Notes: a model not told the origin generated them from the letters alone. DNA of 7,272 nucleotides from an uncultured Collinsella sp. (GCA_958350755.1 CATWID010000075.1:1-7272); one strand, 5' to 3'; positions 1-7,173 are shown, counted from the first letter of the stretch. A program made the numbers and translations.

Positions 1-368
1 TCATCCCCGATTCGTGCGTGACGAGCGTCAAGATCGATGCCGCCGCCTTTAACGCCGCCCTCAAACGCGTGGCCGTCATCGCGAGCGCCAACCCCGCCGT
101 CAAGTTCGAGATCGATGTCGAGAACGGGCAGATGGGCCTGTCCTCCATTTCCAATGACCAGGACCTTGCGCAGGAGACGATCGATGTCGAGGCCGAGGGC
201 GAGTCGGGCACCATCGCCTTCAACTACCACTACATCTTCGGTTGCCTCAATGCCCTGTCCAAGGAGAAGGAGATCACGCTGGAGCTCAAGAGCTACTCGC
301 AGGCGGGCATCTTCAAGTCCTACGACAAGATCAACTACCTGTACCTGGTCATGCCGGTCCGCATCTAG
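1..368 (+). CDS. dnaN: DNA polymerase III beta subunit (sliding clamp), 3' fragment
   Basis: This is the C-terminal part of the ring-shaped clamp that encircles DNA and tethers DNA polymerase III and other repair enzymes to the template. The reading frame is open from the first base (first full codon at 3) and gives 121 residues before the TAG at 366-368, so the start lies upstream of the window. What is visible corresponds to the third clamp domain: a first helix around ALKRVAVIAS, a beta-rich middle, the FNYHYIFGCLNAL helix (equivalent to FNPKYLLDAL in other clamps), and the end YLYLVMPVRI. The VMPVRI tail is the family's C-terminal signature and forms part of the pocket that binds clamp-binding peptides. 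The GTG at 18 is an internal codon, not a start. recF follows after 9 bases, so the two are probably cotranscribed. Confidence 0.95.
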   Translation, partial: IPDSCVTSVKIDAAAFNAALKRVAVIASANPAVKFEIDVENGQMGLSSISNDQDLAQETIDVEAEGESGTIAFNYHYIFGCLNALSKEKEITLELKSYSQAGIFKSYDKINYLYLVMPVRI

Positions 369-377
369 CGCTGCGCC

Positions 378-1484
378 ATGACCATGTTCGCCCGCGATCT
401 TTCCGTCGCGCACTACCGCAGCTTCGATAGCTATCGCCTTGCCCTGGACGAGGGCGTGACGATACTCGCGGGACCCAACGCGGTGGGAAAGACCAATCTC
501 ATAGAGGCGCTGCAGCTGCTGACGAGCGGCGCCTCGTTTAGGCATCCGACCGCAGCCGAGCTCGTCCATGACGGCGTGGGCTCGTGCAAGGTCGAGCTGA
601 GACTCGAGGGCGACGGCCGCGTGCTTGATATGGGATTGAGCGCGGAGGACGGTAAGCGCTCGTTTAGCCGCAACGGCAAGAGATGCTCCGCCGCCGGTGT
701 GCGCGGGGTCCTGCCGAGCGTGCTGTTTTGCCCCGACCATCTGGACATGGTTAAGCGAGGCGCCAGTGTGCGCCGCGCCGCCCTCGATGACTTTGGCATG
801 CAACTGAGCGCACGCTATGCCGATCTTGCGAGCACCTATGGGCGTTGCGTGACCCAGCGTAACGCCTTGCTCAAGGAGACTTGGTGCTGCCGCGAGATGC
901 TCGGCGCGTGGAATGAATCGATTGCCCGCGCGGGCTCGGCTCTGCTTGTGCACCGGTTGGCCCTGCTCGACCGGCTGGCGGGCCATGTGCACACTGCCTA
1001 CGGGCAAGTGGCGTCCGGCGAGGCTGCCAACGTGTCCTATGCGTCCACACTGGGGGATTTGCCCCAGGTCGAGGATCGCGAAGAACTGAAGGGCTGGGCG
1101 TACGAGCGCATGCTGGCTGCCCTTGATGAACACGCCGACGAGGAAATTCGCCGCGGCGTGACGCTGGTGGGACCGCATCGCGACGAGATTGAGTTTACCG
1201 TGGCGGGTCGCTCCGCCCGTTCATTTGCCAGCCAAGGACAGCAGCGAACGCTGGTGCTGTCCTGGAAGGTGGCCGAGGTGGCCGTGGCTCGCGATGTCCT
1301 GGGCACCGCCCCACTGCTGCTTTTGGACGACGTGATGAGCGAGCTCGACGGCGAGCGTCGCGGCGCTTTCCTGCGGCTGATCGGCGATGATATCCAGACG
1401 GTCATAACTACGACCAACCTGGGGTACTTTACCGATGACCTGCTTGATCGAGCCAAGGTGGTGAGCATGGGTGAGACGTGCTAA
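378..1484 (+). CDS. recF: DNA replication/repair protein RecF
   Basis: RecF is a cytoplasmic SMC/ABC-type ATPase that works with RecO and RecR to load RecA at single-strand gaps and stalled forks. The 368-residue product has the usual length. Visible motifs are Walker A GPNAVGKT (residues 32-39), the ABC signature region SQGQQR (285-290), and Walker B LLLLDD (313-318) followed by VMSELD, with a VITTTNLGYF strand near the end. The region between them is the variable lobe. Two in-frame ATGs are possible, at 378 and 384. The second gives MFARDLSVAHYRSF, which matches the spacing of the canonical N-terminus (M-x9-F/Y-R) better, but neither has a clear Shine-Dalgarno sequence, which fits translational coupling to dnaN 9 bases upstream. 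The 3' end overlaps the next gene by 14 bases. Confidence 0.96.
   Translation: MTMFARDLSVAHYRSFDSYRLALDEGVTILAGPNAVGKTNLIEALQLLTSGASFRHPTAAELVHDGVGSCKVELRLEGDGRVLDMGLSAEDGKRSFSRNGKRCSAAGVRGVLPSVLFCPDHLDMVKRGASVRRAALDDFGMQLSARYADLASTYGRCVTQRNALLKETWCCREMLGAWNESIARAGSALLVHRLALLDRLAGHVHTAYGQVASGEAANVSYASTLGDLPQVEDREELKGWAYERMLAALDEHADEEIRRGVTLVGPHRDEIEFTVAGRSARSFASQGQQRTLVLSWKVAEVAVARDVLGTAPLLLLDDVMSELDGERRGAFLRLIGDDIQTVITTTNLGYFTDDLLDRAKVVSMGETC
1454..1460 (+). promoter_or_regulatory. Ribosome binding site of the DUF721 gene, inside recF
   Basis: AAGGTGG lies within the last codons of recF, 10 bases before the GTG at 1471. It is the only purine-rich match in range and supports that GTG as the start, with re-initiation by ribosomes finishing recF also possible. 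Confidence 0.5.
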
Positions 1485-2034
1485 TTACGAGCGCGAGAGC
1501 GAGACAGTCGCCTTCAGCGGGTTTTTGAACGCAGAGCGCCAGCGCATCCTGGCGGCTGCAACGCCTAAGCGCCGCGCGCAGATGGAGGCTGCCGAGGAGT
1601 CGCGCACGGTCTATCGCGCGTGGAACGCGGTGTGCTCGGGCACGCGCGAGGGGCGGCATGTGACGGGACTGCGCTACCTGCCCGAGTCCAATGAGCTGCT
1701 GGTGTATCTCGACTCGCCCTCGTGGACGCAGGAAATGACGTTGTTGCGCGAGATCATCCGCGCGCGCATGGAGCGCGCCGGTGCACATGTGGACGGCCTG
1801 GTGTTCAAAACCACCGCGCCCGGTCACACGCCGCCCGCCGCCAGGGAGCGCCTGCGCCCGGCGACGACCGAGCGACCGCCGGCCCCGCACGCCGACCTAA
1901 GTGAGGCCGAGCGTACCGAGATCGAGCGCCAAGTGGCGCCCATCGAAGACCAAAAACTGCGCGAGGCCCTCGAGAATGCCATGAGAGCCAGTGCCGAGTG
2001 GGCCAAGGGCGTGCAAAGCAAAAAAGAGCCTTAA
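1471..2034 (+). CDS. DUF721/DciA-family protein, probable replicative helicase partner
   Basis: This 187-residue protein belongs by sequence and position to DUF721, the family containing DciA, which loads or assists the replicative helicase DnaB in bacteria lacking DnaC/DnaI. The corresponding actinobacterial gene (Rv0004 in Mycobacterium tuberculosis) also sits between recF and gyrB. The recognisable domain spans roughly residues 44-113: a conserved tryptophan in YRAWNAV (W51), a strand pair ending ELLVYLDSPSW (W85), then an arginine-rich helix and the strand VDGLVFKT. An N-terminal arginine/alanine-rich helix precedes it. A proline-rich linker (about 114-140) leads to a charged helical tail ending in KKEP. 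The start is GTG at 1471, chosen because AAGGTGG (1454-1460) lies 10 bases upstream and because it gives the full N-terminal helix. It overlaps recF by 14 bases. The helicase role is inferred from the family, not shown here. Confidence 0.82.
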   Translation: MRRANYERESETVAFSGFLNAERQRILAAATPKRRAQMEAAEESRTVYRAWNAVCSGTREGRHVTGLRYLPESNELLVYLDSPSWTQEMTLLREIIRARMERAGAHVDGLVFKTTAPGHTPPAARERLRPATTERPPAPHADLSEAERTEIERQVAPIEDQKLREALENAMRASAEWAKGVQSKKEP

Positions 2035-2060
2035 ATCGCATCTGGTGGCCTTGTAGAGCC

Positions 2061-2090
2061 AAATACCCTCGTTCCCGAGGGTATTTTTTT
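2061..2090 (+). terminator. Intrinsic terminator after the dnaN-recF-DUF721 group
   Basis: A perfect 11-bp stem (2061-2071 with 2076-2086), a TTCC loop (2072-2075) and a T-run continuing to 2090 make a textbook Rho-independent terminator, 27 bases after the DUF721 stop codon. The stem begins with AAA pairing with the first Ts, so it may also work weakly on the opposite strand. It separates the upstream group from gyrBA and implies that gyrB has its own promoter in the 38 bases between this terminator and the gyrB ribosome binding site. Confidence 0.93.
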
Positions 2091-2128
2091 ACGATAAACT
2101 AGTAAGGCTGTACACATTTTCTTGACTG

Positions 2129-2135
2129 AAGGAGG
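2129..2135 (+). promoter_or_regulatory. Shine-Dalgarno sequence that fixes the gyrB start
   Basis: AAGGAGG is a full match to the anti-Shine-Dalgarno core and ends 4 bases before the GTG at 2140. It falls downstream of the in-frame TTG at 2122, so that longer start would place the site inside the coding region. This makes the GTG at 2140 the better choice. Confidence 0.85.
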
Positions 2136-2139
2136 ACGT

Positions 2140-4170
2140 GTGGCAAACGAAAACGATTACGATGGCGGCGAGATTAAGATTCTCGAAGGTCTCGAGGCCG
2201 TTCGTAAGCGCCCGGGCATGTATATCGGCTCGACGAGCGCCAGCGGTCTGCATCACCTGGTGTGGGAGATCGTTGACAACTCCGTCGACGAGGCCATGGC
2301 CGGTTTCTGCACCGAGATCCAGGTGACGGTCCACGCCGACAACTCCATCACGGTCGTCGACAACGGGCGCGGCATCCCCGTTGACGAGCACCCTGTTAAA
2401 AAGATCCCGACGCTCGAGGTCGTCATGACGATCTTGCACGCCGGCGGTAAGTTCGATAACTCGGCCTATAAGGTCTCGGGCGGCCTGCACGGCGTGGGCA
2501 TCTCCGTCGTCAACGCACTGTCCAAGCGCGTGGTCGTTCAGGTTCGTCGCGATGGCAACACCTACGAGATGGAATTCTCGCGCGGCAAGACCGTCAAGAA
2601 GATGGAGGTCGTGGGCACCTCGGATTCGACGGGCACCACCGTCACCTTCTGGCCCGACGATGAGATCTTCGAGACCTGCATCTACGATTTCGATACGCTG
2701 CACAACCGTCTGCAGGAGACGGCGTTCCTCAATAAGAACCTCAAAATCGTGCTGACCGACGAGCGCGAGGCGACTCCCCACGTGGAGGAGTTTTGCTACG
2801 AGGGCGGCATCATCGACTTCGTCAAGTTCCTCAACGAGGGCAAGGACGTCCCCGAGGCCTTTAAGGAGCCCATCTATATCGAGGGCAAATCGGACCCGGA
2901 CGCGCCTGTGGCCAAGATGGGCGAGGTCGAGGTTTCCCTGCAGTGGAATAGCGGCTACGGCGAGAACGTCATGTCGTTCGCCAACGACATCTACACTCCC
3001 GAGGGCGGCATGCACCTTGAGGGCTTCCGCACCGCGCTCACCCGCGTAATCAACGATTACGCGCGCAAGCAGAACCTGCTCAAGGAAAAAGACGCTAACC
3101 TGACCGGCGACGATGTGCGCGAGGGCCTTTCGGCCGTTATCTCGGTCAAGCTGCCCGATCCTCAGTTTGAGGGCCAGACCAAGGCCAAGCTCGGCAGCTC
3201 CTATATGCGCGCGCTCACGCTCAAGATCGTGACCGACGGCCTTGCCGATTACCTCGAGGAGCACCCTAAGCCCGCTCGCGAGATCGTCAAGAAGGCGCAG
3301 CAGGCCTGCAAGGCGCGCAACGCCGCCCGCAAGGCGCGCGAGGCGACCCGCCGCAAGAGCCTGCTCGAGACGGCGTCCCTGCCCGGTAAGCTCGCCGACT
3401 GCTCGGTGCGCGATGCCGAGCTGACCGAGCTCTTTATCGTAGAGGGCGACTCGGCAGGCGGCTCGGCCAAGGACGGCCGTCGCCGAGACATCCAGGCGAT
3501 TCTGCCCCTGCGCGGCAAGATTTTGAACGTCGAGCGCGTGGGTGACCACCGTGCGTTCTCGAGCGACACCATCCAGTCGCTCATCACCGCGATCGGCTGC
3601 GGCGTCACGACGAGCGCCGGTGACGGCGGCGACTTTGATATCACCAAGGCCCGCTACCACAAGATCATCATCATGACCGATGCAGACGTTGACGGCGCGC
3701 ATATCCGCATCCTGCTGCTGACGTTCTTCTACAAGTATATGCGCCCGCTGATCGATGCCGGCTACGTCTATGTTGCCTGCCCGCCCATCTTTGGCATTAA
3801 GGTGCGCAACAAGATCCACTACGTGTATCCCAATGGCCGCCAGCCCGAAGACGAGATCTTGCGCGACACCATCCAGAGCCTGGGCCTGAACCCCGACGAT
3901 AACGACGAGGACGGCAAGGCCAAGGACGGCAAGATCACCAAGAAGCGCAAGGGCTATACCGTCCAGCGCTACAAGGGCCTGGGCGAGATGGACCCCAAGC
4001 AGCTTGCCTCGACGACGATGGACCCCAAGACCCGCATCCTGCAGCGCGTGTCGATCGAGGACGCCGTGGTGGCGGACCGCGCCGTGCGTGAGCTGATGGG
4101 TTCCGAGGTCGGCTATCGCCGCGAGTACATCGAGAAGCACGCGCATGATGCACGATTCCTTGACGCTTAA
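2140..4170 (+). CDS. gyrB: DNA gyrase subunit B (ATPase/Toprim subunit)
   Basis: GyrB is the ATP-hydrolysing half of DNA gyrase (A2B2), which introduces negative supercoils and removes positive ones ahead of replication and transcription. Starting at GTG 2140 the product is 676 residues, somewhat longer than the roughly 640 of many Gram-positive GyrB proteins. The GHKL ATPase domain is clear: EIVDNSVDEA with catalytic E43 and Mg-binding N47, DNGRG at 74-78, HAGGKFD at 100-106 and the ATP-lid GGLHGVG at 114-120. The transducer domain follows. The Toprim part has EGDSAGG (435-441), PLRGKILNVER (456-466), TDADVDG (513-519) and QRYKGLGEM (609-617). A charged insert (about 585-605) lies just before QRYKGLGEM, and QLASTT (621-626) replaces the more common QLWETT. 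gyrA begins 11 bases downstream. No convincing promoter could be picked out upstream. Confidence 0.97.
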   Translation: MANENDYDGGEIKILEGLEAVRKRPGMYIGSTSASGLHHLVWEIVDNSVDEAMAGFCTEIQVTVHADNSITVVDNGRGIPVDEHPVKKIPTLEVVMTILHAGGKFDNSAYKVSGGLHGVGISVVNALSKRVVVQVRRDGNTYEMEFSRGKTVKKMEVVGTSDSTGTTVTFWPDDEIFETCIYDFDTLHNRLQETAFLNKNLKIVLTDEREATPHVEEFCYEGGIIDFVKFLNEGKDVPEAFKEPIYIEGKSDPDAPVAKMGEVEVSLQWNSGYGENVMSFANDIYTPEGGMHLEGFRTALTRVINDYARKQNLLKEKDANLTGDDVREGLSAVISVKLPDPQFEGQTKAKLGSSYMRALTLKIVTDGLADYLEEHPKPAREIVKKAQQACKARNAARKAREATRRKSLLETASLPGKLADCSVRDAELTELFIVEGDSAGGSAKDGRRRDIQAILPLRGKILNVERVGDHRAFSSDTIQSLITAIGCGVTTSAGDGGDFDITKARYHKIIIMTDADVDGAHIRILLLTFFYKYMRPLIDAGYVYVACPPIFGIKVRNKIHYVYPNGRQPEDEILRDTIQSLGLNPDDNDEDGKAKDGKITKKRKGYTVQRYKGLGEMDPKQLASTTMDPKTRILQRVSIEDAVVADRAVRELMGSEVGYRREYIEKHAHDARFLDA

Positions 4171-4177
4171 GAGGAGG
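4171..4177 (+). promoter_or_regulatory. Shine-Dalgarno sequence of gyrA
   Basis: GAGGAGG directly follows the gyrB TAA and ends 4 bases before the gyrA GTG at 4182. Its spacing and the GTG-GCA start match those of gyrB. It supports the GTG at 4182 and hence the long acidic N-terminus of GyrA. Confidence 0.85.
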
Positions 4178-4181
4178 TAAC

Positions 4182-6923
4182 GTGGCAGACGATATCAACA
4201 ATAACGAGGGCATGGGCGACGCCGGCGACGCCGGCATGCCCGACGATCTGAAGCGCCTGCTTGCCCGTGCTGAGCAGGGCGAGGACGGCGACCCGGACGC
4301 CTATAACCCCGATGCCGATGATGAGGAGGAAGAGGACGACGACGCCGAGCTCGAGGAAAGCTTTGGCGAAGTCGACCGTGGTGCCTCGGCCGGCGAGGAT
4401 ATCAATGGCGGCCAGCTCCAGATTTCGGAGTTCGGTCGCGAGATGAAGCAGTCGTTTATCGAGTATTCGATGTCGGTCATCACAGCGCGCGCCCTGCCGG
4501 ACGTGCGCGACGGCTTAAAGCCGGTGCACCGCCGCATCCTGTACGCAATGAACGAGAGCGGCATCTACCCCAACCGCCCACACAAGAAGTCGGCCTGGAC
4601 GGTCGGCGAAGTTATCGGTAAGTACCACCCGCATGGCGACTCCGCGGTCTATGCAGCCATGGTCCGCCTGGCGCAGTGGTTCTCCATGCGCACGCCGCTC
4701 ATCGACGGTCACGGCAACTTCGGCAACATCGACGGCGACGGCGCGGCAGCCATGCGTTACACCGAGAGCCGCCTGGCCAAGCCCGCCATGGAACTGCTGC
4801 GTGACCTGCAGAAGGATACCGTCGACTGGCAGCCCAACTACGACGAATCGCTCGCCGAGCCCGTGGCACTGCCTGCGCGCTTCCCCAACCTGCTGGTCAA
4901 CGGTAGCCAGGGCATCGCCGTCGGCATGGCCACCAACATCGCTCCGCACAACCTCACCGAGGCGATCGAGGCCACCTGCTACCTGATCGACAACCCCGAC
5001 GCCACCGTCGACGAGCTCATGCGGATCATGCCCGGTCCGGACTTCCCCACCGGCGCCATCATCATGGGCAGCGCCGGCATTAAGCAGAGCTACGAGACCG
5101 GCCGCGGCTCCATTACCGTGCGCGCCAAGGCTCACGTGGAGTCCACCAAGACCGGCCGCAGCCGCCTGGTCTTTACCGAGATTCCCTACATGGTCAACAA
5201 GGGCACCCTGCAGGAGAAGATCGCCCAGCTCGTCAACGACAAGCGCATCGAGGGCATCTCGGACATGCGCGACGAGTCTAACCAGAAGGGCATCCGTCTG
5301 GTCATCGAGCTCAAGAAGGGCGTTATCCCGCAGGTCGTGCTCAACAACCTATACAAGTACACCTCGCTGCAGACGACCTTTGGTGCCAATAACCTGGCAC
5401 TCGTCAACGGCGTGCCAAAATGCCTGAGCCTGCGCGAGATGCTGCAGCACTACATCGACCACCAGGTCGACGTCGTCACCCGCCGTACTCGCTTTGACCT
5501 CAAGAAGGCCCAGGCCCGTGCGCATATCCTTGAGGGCTACCTGATGGCTCTCGACCATATCGACGAGGTCATCAGCATCATCCGTTCCTCGCAGACCGAT
5601 TCCGAGGCCAGCAGCCGCCTGATCGAGCGCTTTGGCTTTACGCCCGAGCAGACCGCGGCCATCCTCGAGATGAAGCTGCGCCGCCTGACCGGCCTGGAGC
5701 GCGACAAGATTCAGGAAGAGCTGGACGGCCTGCGCCGCGCCATCGCCTACTACGAGGACCTGCTGGCGCACGAGGAGAAGATTCTGGGCGTCATCAAGGA
5801 GGAGATGCGCGAGATCTCGAAGAAGTTCGGCGACAAGCGCCGCACCGAGATCAGCCATGTCGAGAAGGACCTGGACGTCGAGGACCTCATTGCCGATGAG
5901 GACATGGTCGTGACCATCACTCACACCGGCTACGTTAAGCGTATCCCGGTGGCCGCCTATCGCGCCCAGAAGCGCGGCGGCAAGGGTGTGTCGGGCGTTA
6001 ACCTCAAAGAGGATGATGTCATCGACGAGATGTTCATTGCGTCCACGCACGAGTACGTGCTGTTCTTCTCGAGCAAGGGCAAGGTCTATCGCCTGAAGGT
6101 GCACGAGCTGCCGGTGGGTACGCGCCAGGCGCGCGGTACCGCGATCGTCAACCTGCTGCCCTTCGAGGAGGGCGAGAAGATCGCGAGCGTCATCAGCTGC
6201 CGCGAGTTCCCTGCCGACGAGTACCTGATGTTTGCCACCAAGAGCGGCATGGTCAAGAAGACCGTAATGAGCGCATATGACCGCAGCCGCCGCGACGGCC
6301 TGATCGCTATCAACCTGCGTGACGACGACGCGCTGCTGAACGTGCGCCGCGTGCGCGAGGGCGACAAGATTATCCTGGCCACCACCGCGGGCAAGGCGAT
6401 CATGTTCTCCGAGGAGCAGGTGCGCGCCACCGGCCGCGATACTAGCGGCGTTCGCGGTATCGGTATGAAGGACGGCGTGAGCGTTCTGGGCATGGAAGTC
6501 ACTAACGGCAACGGCGATCTATTCGTCATCACCGAGCGCGGCTACGGCAAGCGCACGCCGGTCGCGGACTACCCGGAGCAGAATCGCGGCGGCCAGGGTG
6601 TCTACACCATCCAAATGACCGAGCGTAAGGGTAACCTCGCGGCCATGAAGACGGTGGGCCCGCAGCACGAGCTGTTCATCGTGACGGAAGGCGCGACGGT
6701 CATTCGCGTCAAGACCGACGAGATCAGCCAGACCGGCCGCGCCACCCAGGGCGTCAAGATGATGACCGTCGACGACAACGACCGCATCTGCGCCGTAGCC
6801 CGCATGATGGCCGCCAAGGAGAAGCCCGAAGGTGAAGCCACAGAAGACGGCTCTGCCCCCGAAGAAACCCCTGTCGATCTAGGCGACGGCAACGACATGC
6901 CAGAGGATCTCCTAGACGAGTAA
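4182..6923 (+). CDS. gyrA: DNA gyrase subunit A (DNA cleavage/wrapping subunit)
   Basis: GyrA cuts and re-joins the gate DNA segment through a tyrosine and wraps DNA with its C-terminal beta-pinwheel. The product is 913 residues, long for the family. Residues 1-75 or so are an extra acidic region with a D/E run at 46-54. The conserved core starts at SFIEYSMSVITARALPDVRDG (Y95 aligns with E. coli Y24). The DNA-gate winged helix contains HPHGDSAVY (149-157) and the active-site pair R192-Y193 in AAMRYTE. The GyrA box QKRGGKG at 596-602 marks this as gyrase rather than topoisomerase IV. Repeated pinwheel blades follow, ending around GVKMMTVDDNDRICAVARM. A tail of about 35 residues rich in E, D and P ends in DLLDE. 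S154 aligns with E. coli S83, but A158 replaces the acidic residue D87. Start GTG 4182 has a strong ribosome binding site. Confidence 0.97.
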   Translation: MADDINNNEGMGDAGDAGMPDDLKRLLARAEQGEDGDPDAYNPDADDEEEEDDDAELEESFGEVDRGASAGEDINGGQLQISEFGREMKQSFIEYSMSVITARALPDVRDGLKPVHRRILYAMNESGIYPNRPHKKSAWTVGEVIGKYHPHGDSAVYAAMVRLAQWFSMRTPLIDGHGNFGNIDGDGAAAMRYTESRLAKPAMELLRDLQKDTVDWQPNYDESLAEPVALPARFPNLLVNGSQGIAVGMATNIAPHNLTEAIEATCYLIDNPDATVDELMRIMPGPDFPTGAIIMGSAGIKQSYETGRGSITVRAKAHVESTKTGRSRLVFTEIPYMVNKGTLQEKIAQLVNDKRIEGISDMRDESNQKGIRLVIELKKGVIPQVVLNNLYKYTSLQTTFGANNLALVNGVPKCLSLREMLQHYIDHQVDVVTRRTRFDLKKAQARAHILEGYLMALDHIDEVISIIRSSQTDSEASSRLIERFGFTPEQTAAILEMKLRRLTGLERDKIQEELDGLRRAIAYYEDLLAHEEKILGVIKEEMREISKKFGDKRRTEISHVEKDLDVEDLIADEDMVVTITHTGYVKRIPVAAYRAQKRGGKGVSGVNLKEDDVIDEMFIASTHEYVLFFSSKGKVYRLKVHELPVGTRQARGTAIVNLLPFEEGEKIASVISCREFPADEYLMFATKSGMVKKTVMSAYDRSRRDGLIAINLRDDDALLNVRRVREGDKIILATTAGKAIMFSEEQVRATGRDTSGVRGIGMKDGVSVLGMEVTNGNGDLFVITERGYGKRTPVADYPEQNRGGQGVYTIQMTERKGNLAAMKTVGPQHELFIVTEGATVIRVKTDEISQTGRATQGVKMMTVDDNDRICAVARMMAAKEKPEGEATEDGSAPEETPVDLGDGNDMPEDLLDE

Positions 6924-6963
6924 GAGGCCCTAGCTGGTAAAAATCATCAGACCCCTTATATCG

Positions 6964-6996
6964 GCGGTCGGCGCACTGCGCGCCGACCGCTTTTTT
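6964..6996 (+). terminator. Intrinsic terminator of gyrBA
   Basis: A perfect 11-bp GC-rich stem (6964-6974 with 6980-6990), a 5-base loop (6975-6979) and six Ts (6991-6996) lie 40 bases after the gyrA stop codon. The T-tract also forms the outer end of the large palindrome that follows. Confidence 0.94.
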
Positions 6997-7173
6997 GAAA
7001 ACCTTGGGATCCCATGGTCGCTGGGCCGGCGAGATGGTTTTGGTTTGTCGCGAGTTCCGCACGCAAAGAAGGCCACTTAATGTGGCCTTCGTCTTGCGCA
7101 GGACTGTCCGAGCAGCAAACCAAAACCATCTCGCCGGCCCAGCGACCATCCCTCCCCAAGATTTTCAAAAAAG
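6990..7173. repeat. Long imperfect palindrome (56-nt inverted arms) between gyrA and tRNA-Ile
   Basis: The left arm 6991-7046 and the right arm 7117-7172 are reverse complements at 50 of 56 positions. The inner 33 positions (7014-7046 against 7117-7149) match perfectly, and one more pair (7047/7116) extends them. An additional C/G pair at 6990/7173 extends the outer edge. The mismatches are one position (7002/7161) and a five-base block (7009-7013 against 7150-7154), where the left arm carries the self-complementary GGGATCCC. The spacer of about 68 bases contains a further hairpin. I find no coding region in it, no clear flanking direct repeat, and no T-run after the outer arm on either strand, so it does not look like a simple terminator. 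A non-autonomous miniature mobile element or a lineage-specific intergenic repeat are the leading explanations. I do not recognise a named family. Confidence 0.9.
7068..7090. repeat. Central hairpin of the palindrome
   Basis: A perfect 9-bp stem (7068-7076 with 7082-7090) encloses the loop TTAAT (7077-7081). It sits almost at the midpoint of the larger palindrome. Partly complementary flanks (around 7061-7067 and 7091-7100) could extend the stem with bulges. No T-run follows, so a terminator role on its own is unlikely. Confidence 0.8.

Noticed and set aside
2088..2116. Possible gyrB promoter TTTACG (2088-2093), 17-base spacer, TACACA (2111-2116)
   Set aside because: The location is right but the match to consensus is poor (4 of 6 and 3 of 6), and the -35 would overlap the upstream terminator T-run. 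TAAACT (2095-2100) is an equally weak alternative -10. A promoter must exist here, but I cannot pick it from sequence.
2108..2116. CTGTACACA as a possible DnaA box
   Set aside because: It differs at two positions from the TTATACACA-type box, and no cluster of boxes or A/T-rich unwinding region surrounds it. Nearness to dnaN alone is not enough.
2122..2127. TTGACT resembling a -35 box, and the in-frame TTG start for gyrB
   Set aside because: As a -35 it would place the -10 inside gyrB with no match there. As a start codon it would put the strong Shine-Dalgarno sequence inside the gene. The GTG at 2140 fits better.
2089..4146. A very long open frame (685 codons) on the - strand, opposite gyrB
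   Set aside because: It is an exact antisense shadow of gyrB created by G/C-rich third positions. The translation is a low-complexity mix of L, V, A, D and H, matches no family I know, and has no ribosome binding site of its own. Similar shadows oppose gyrA at 4515-5135 and 5349-6104.
6991..7173. The palindrome as a bidirectional intrinsic terminator
   Set aside because: On neither strand does a T-run follow the outer arm. The Ts come before the hairpin when read 5' to 3', and the gyrA transcript already has a complete terminator just upstream.
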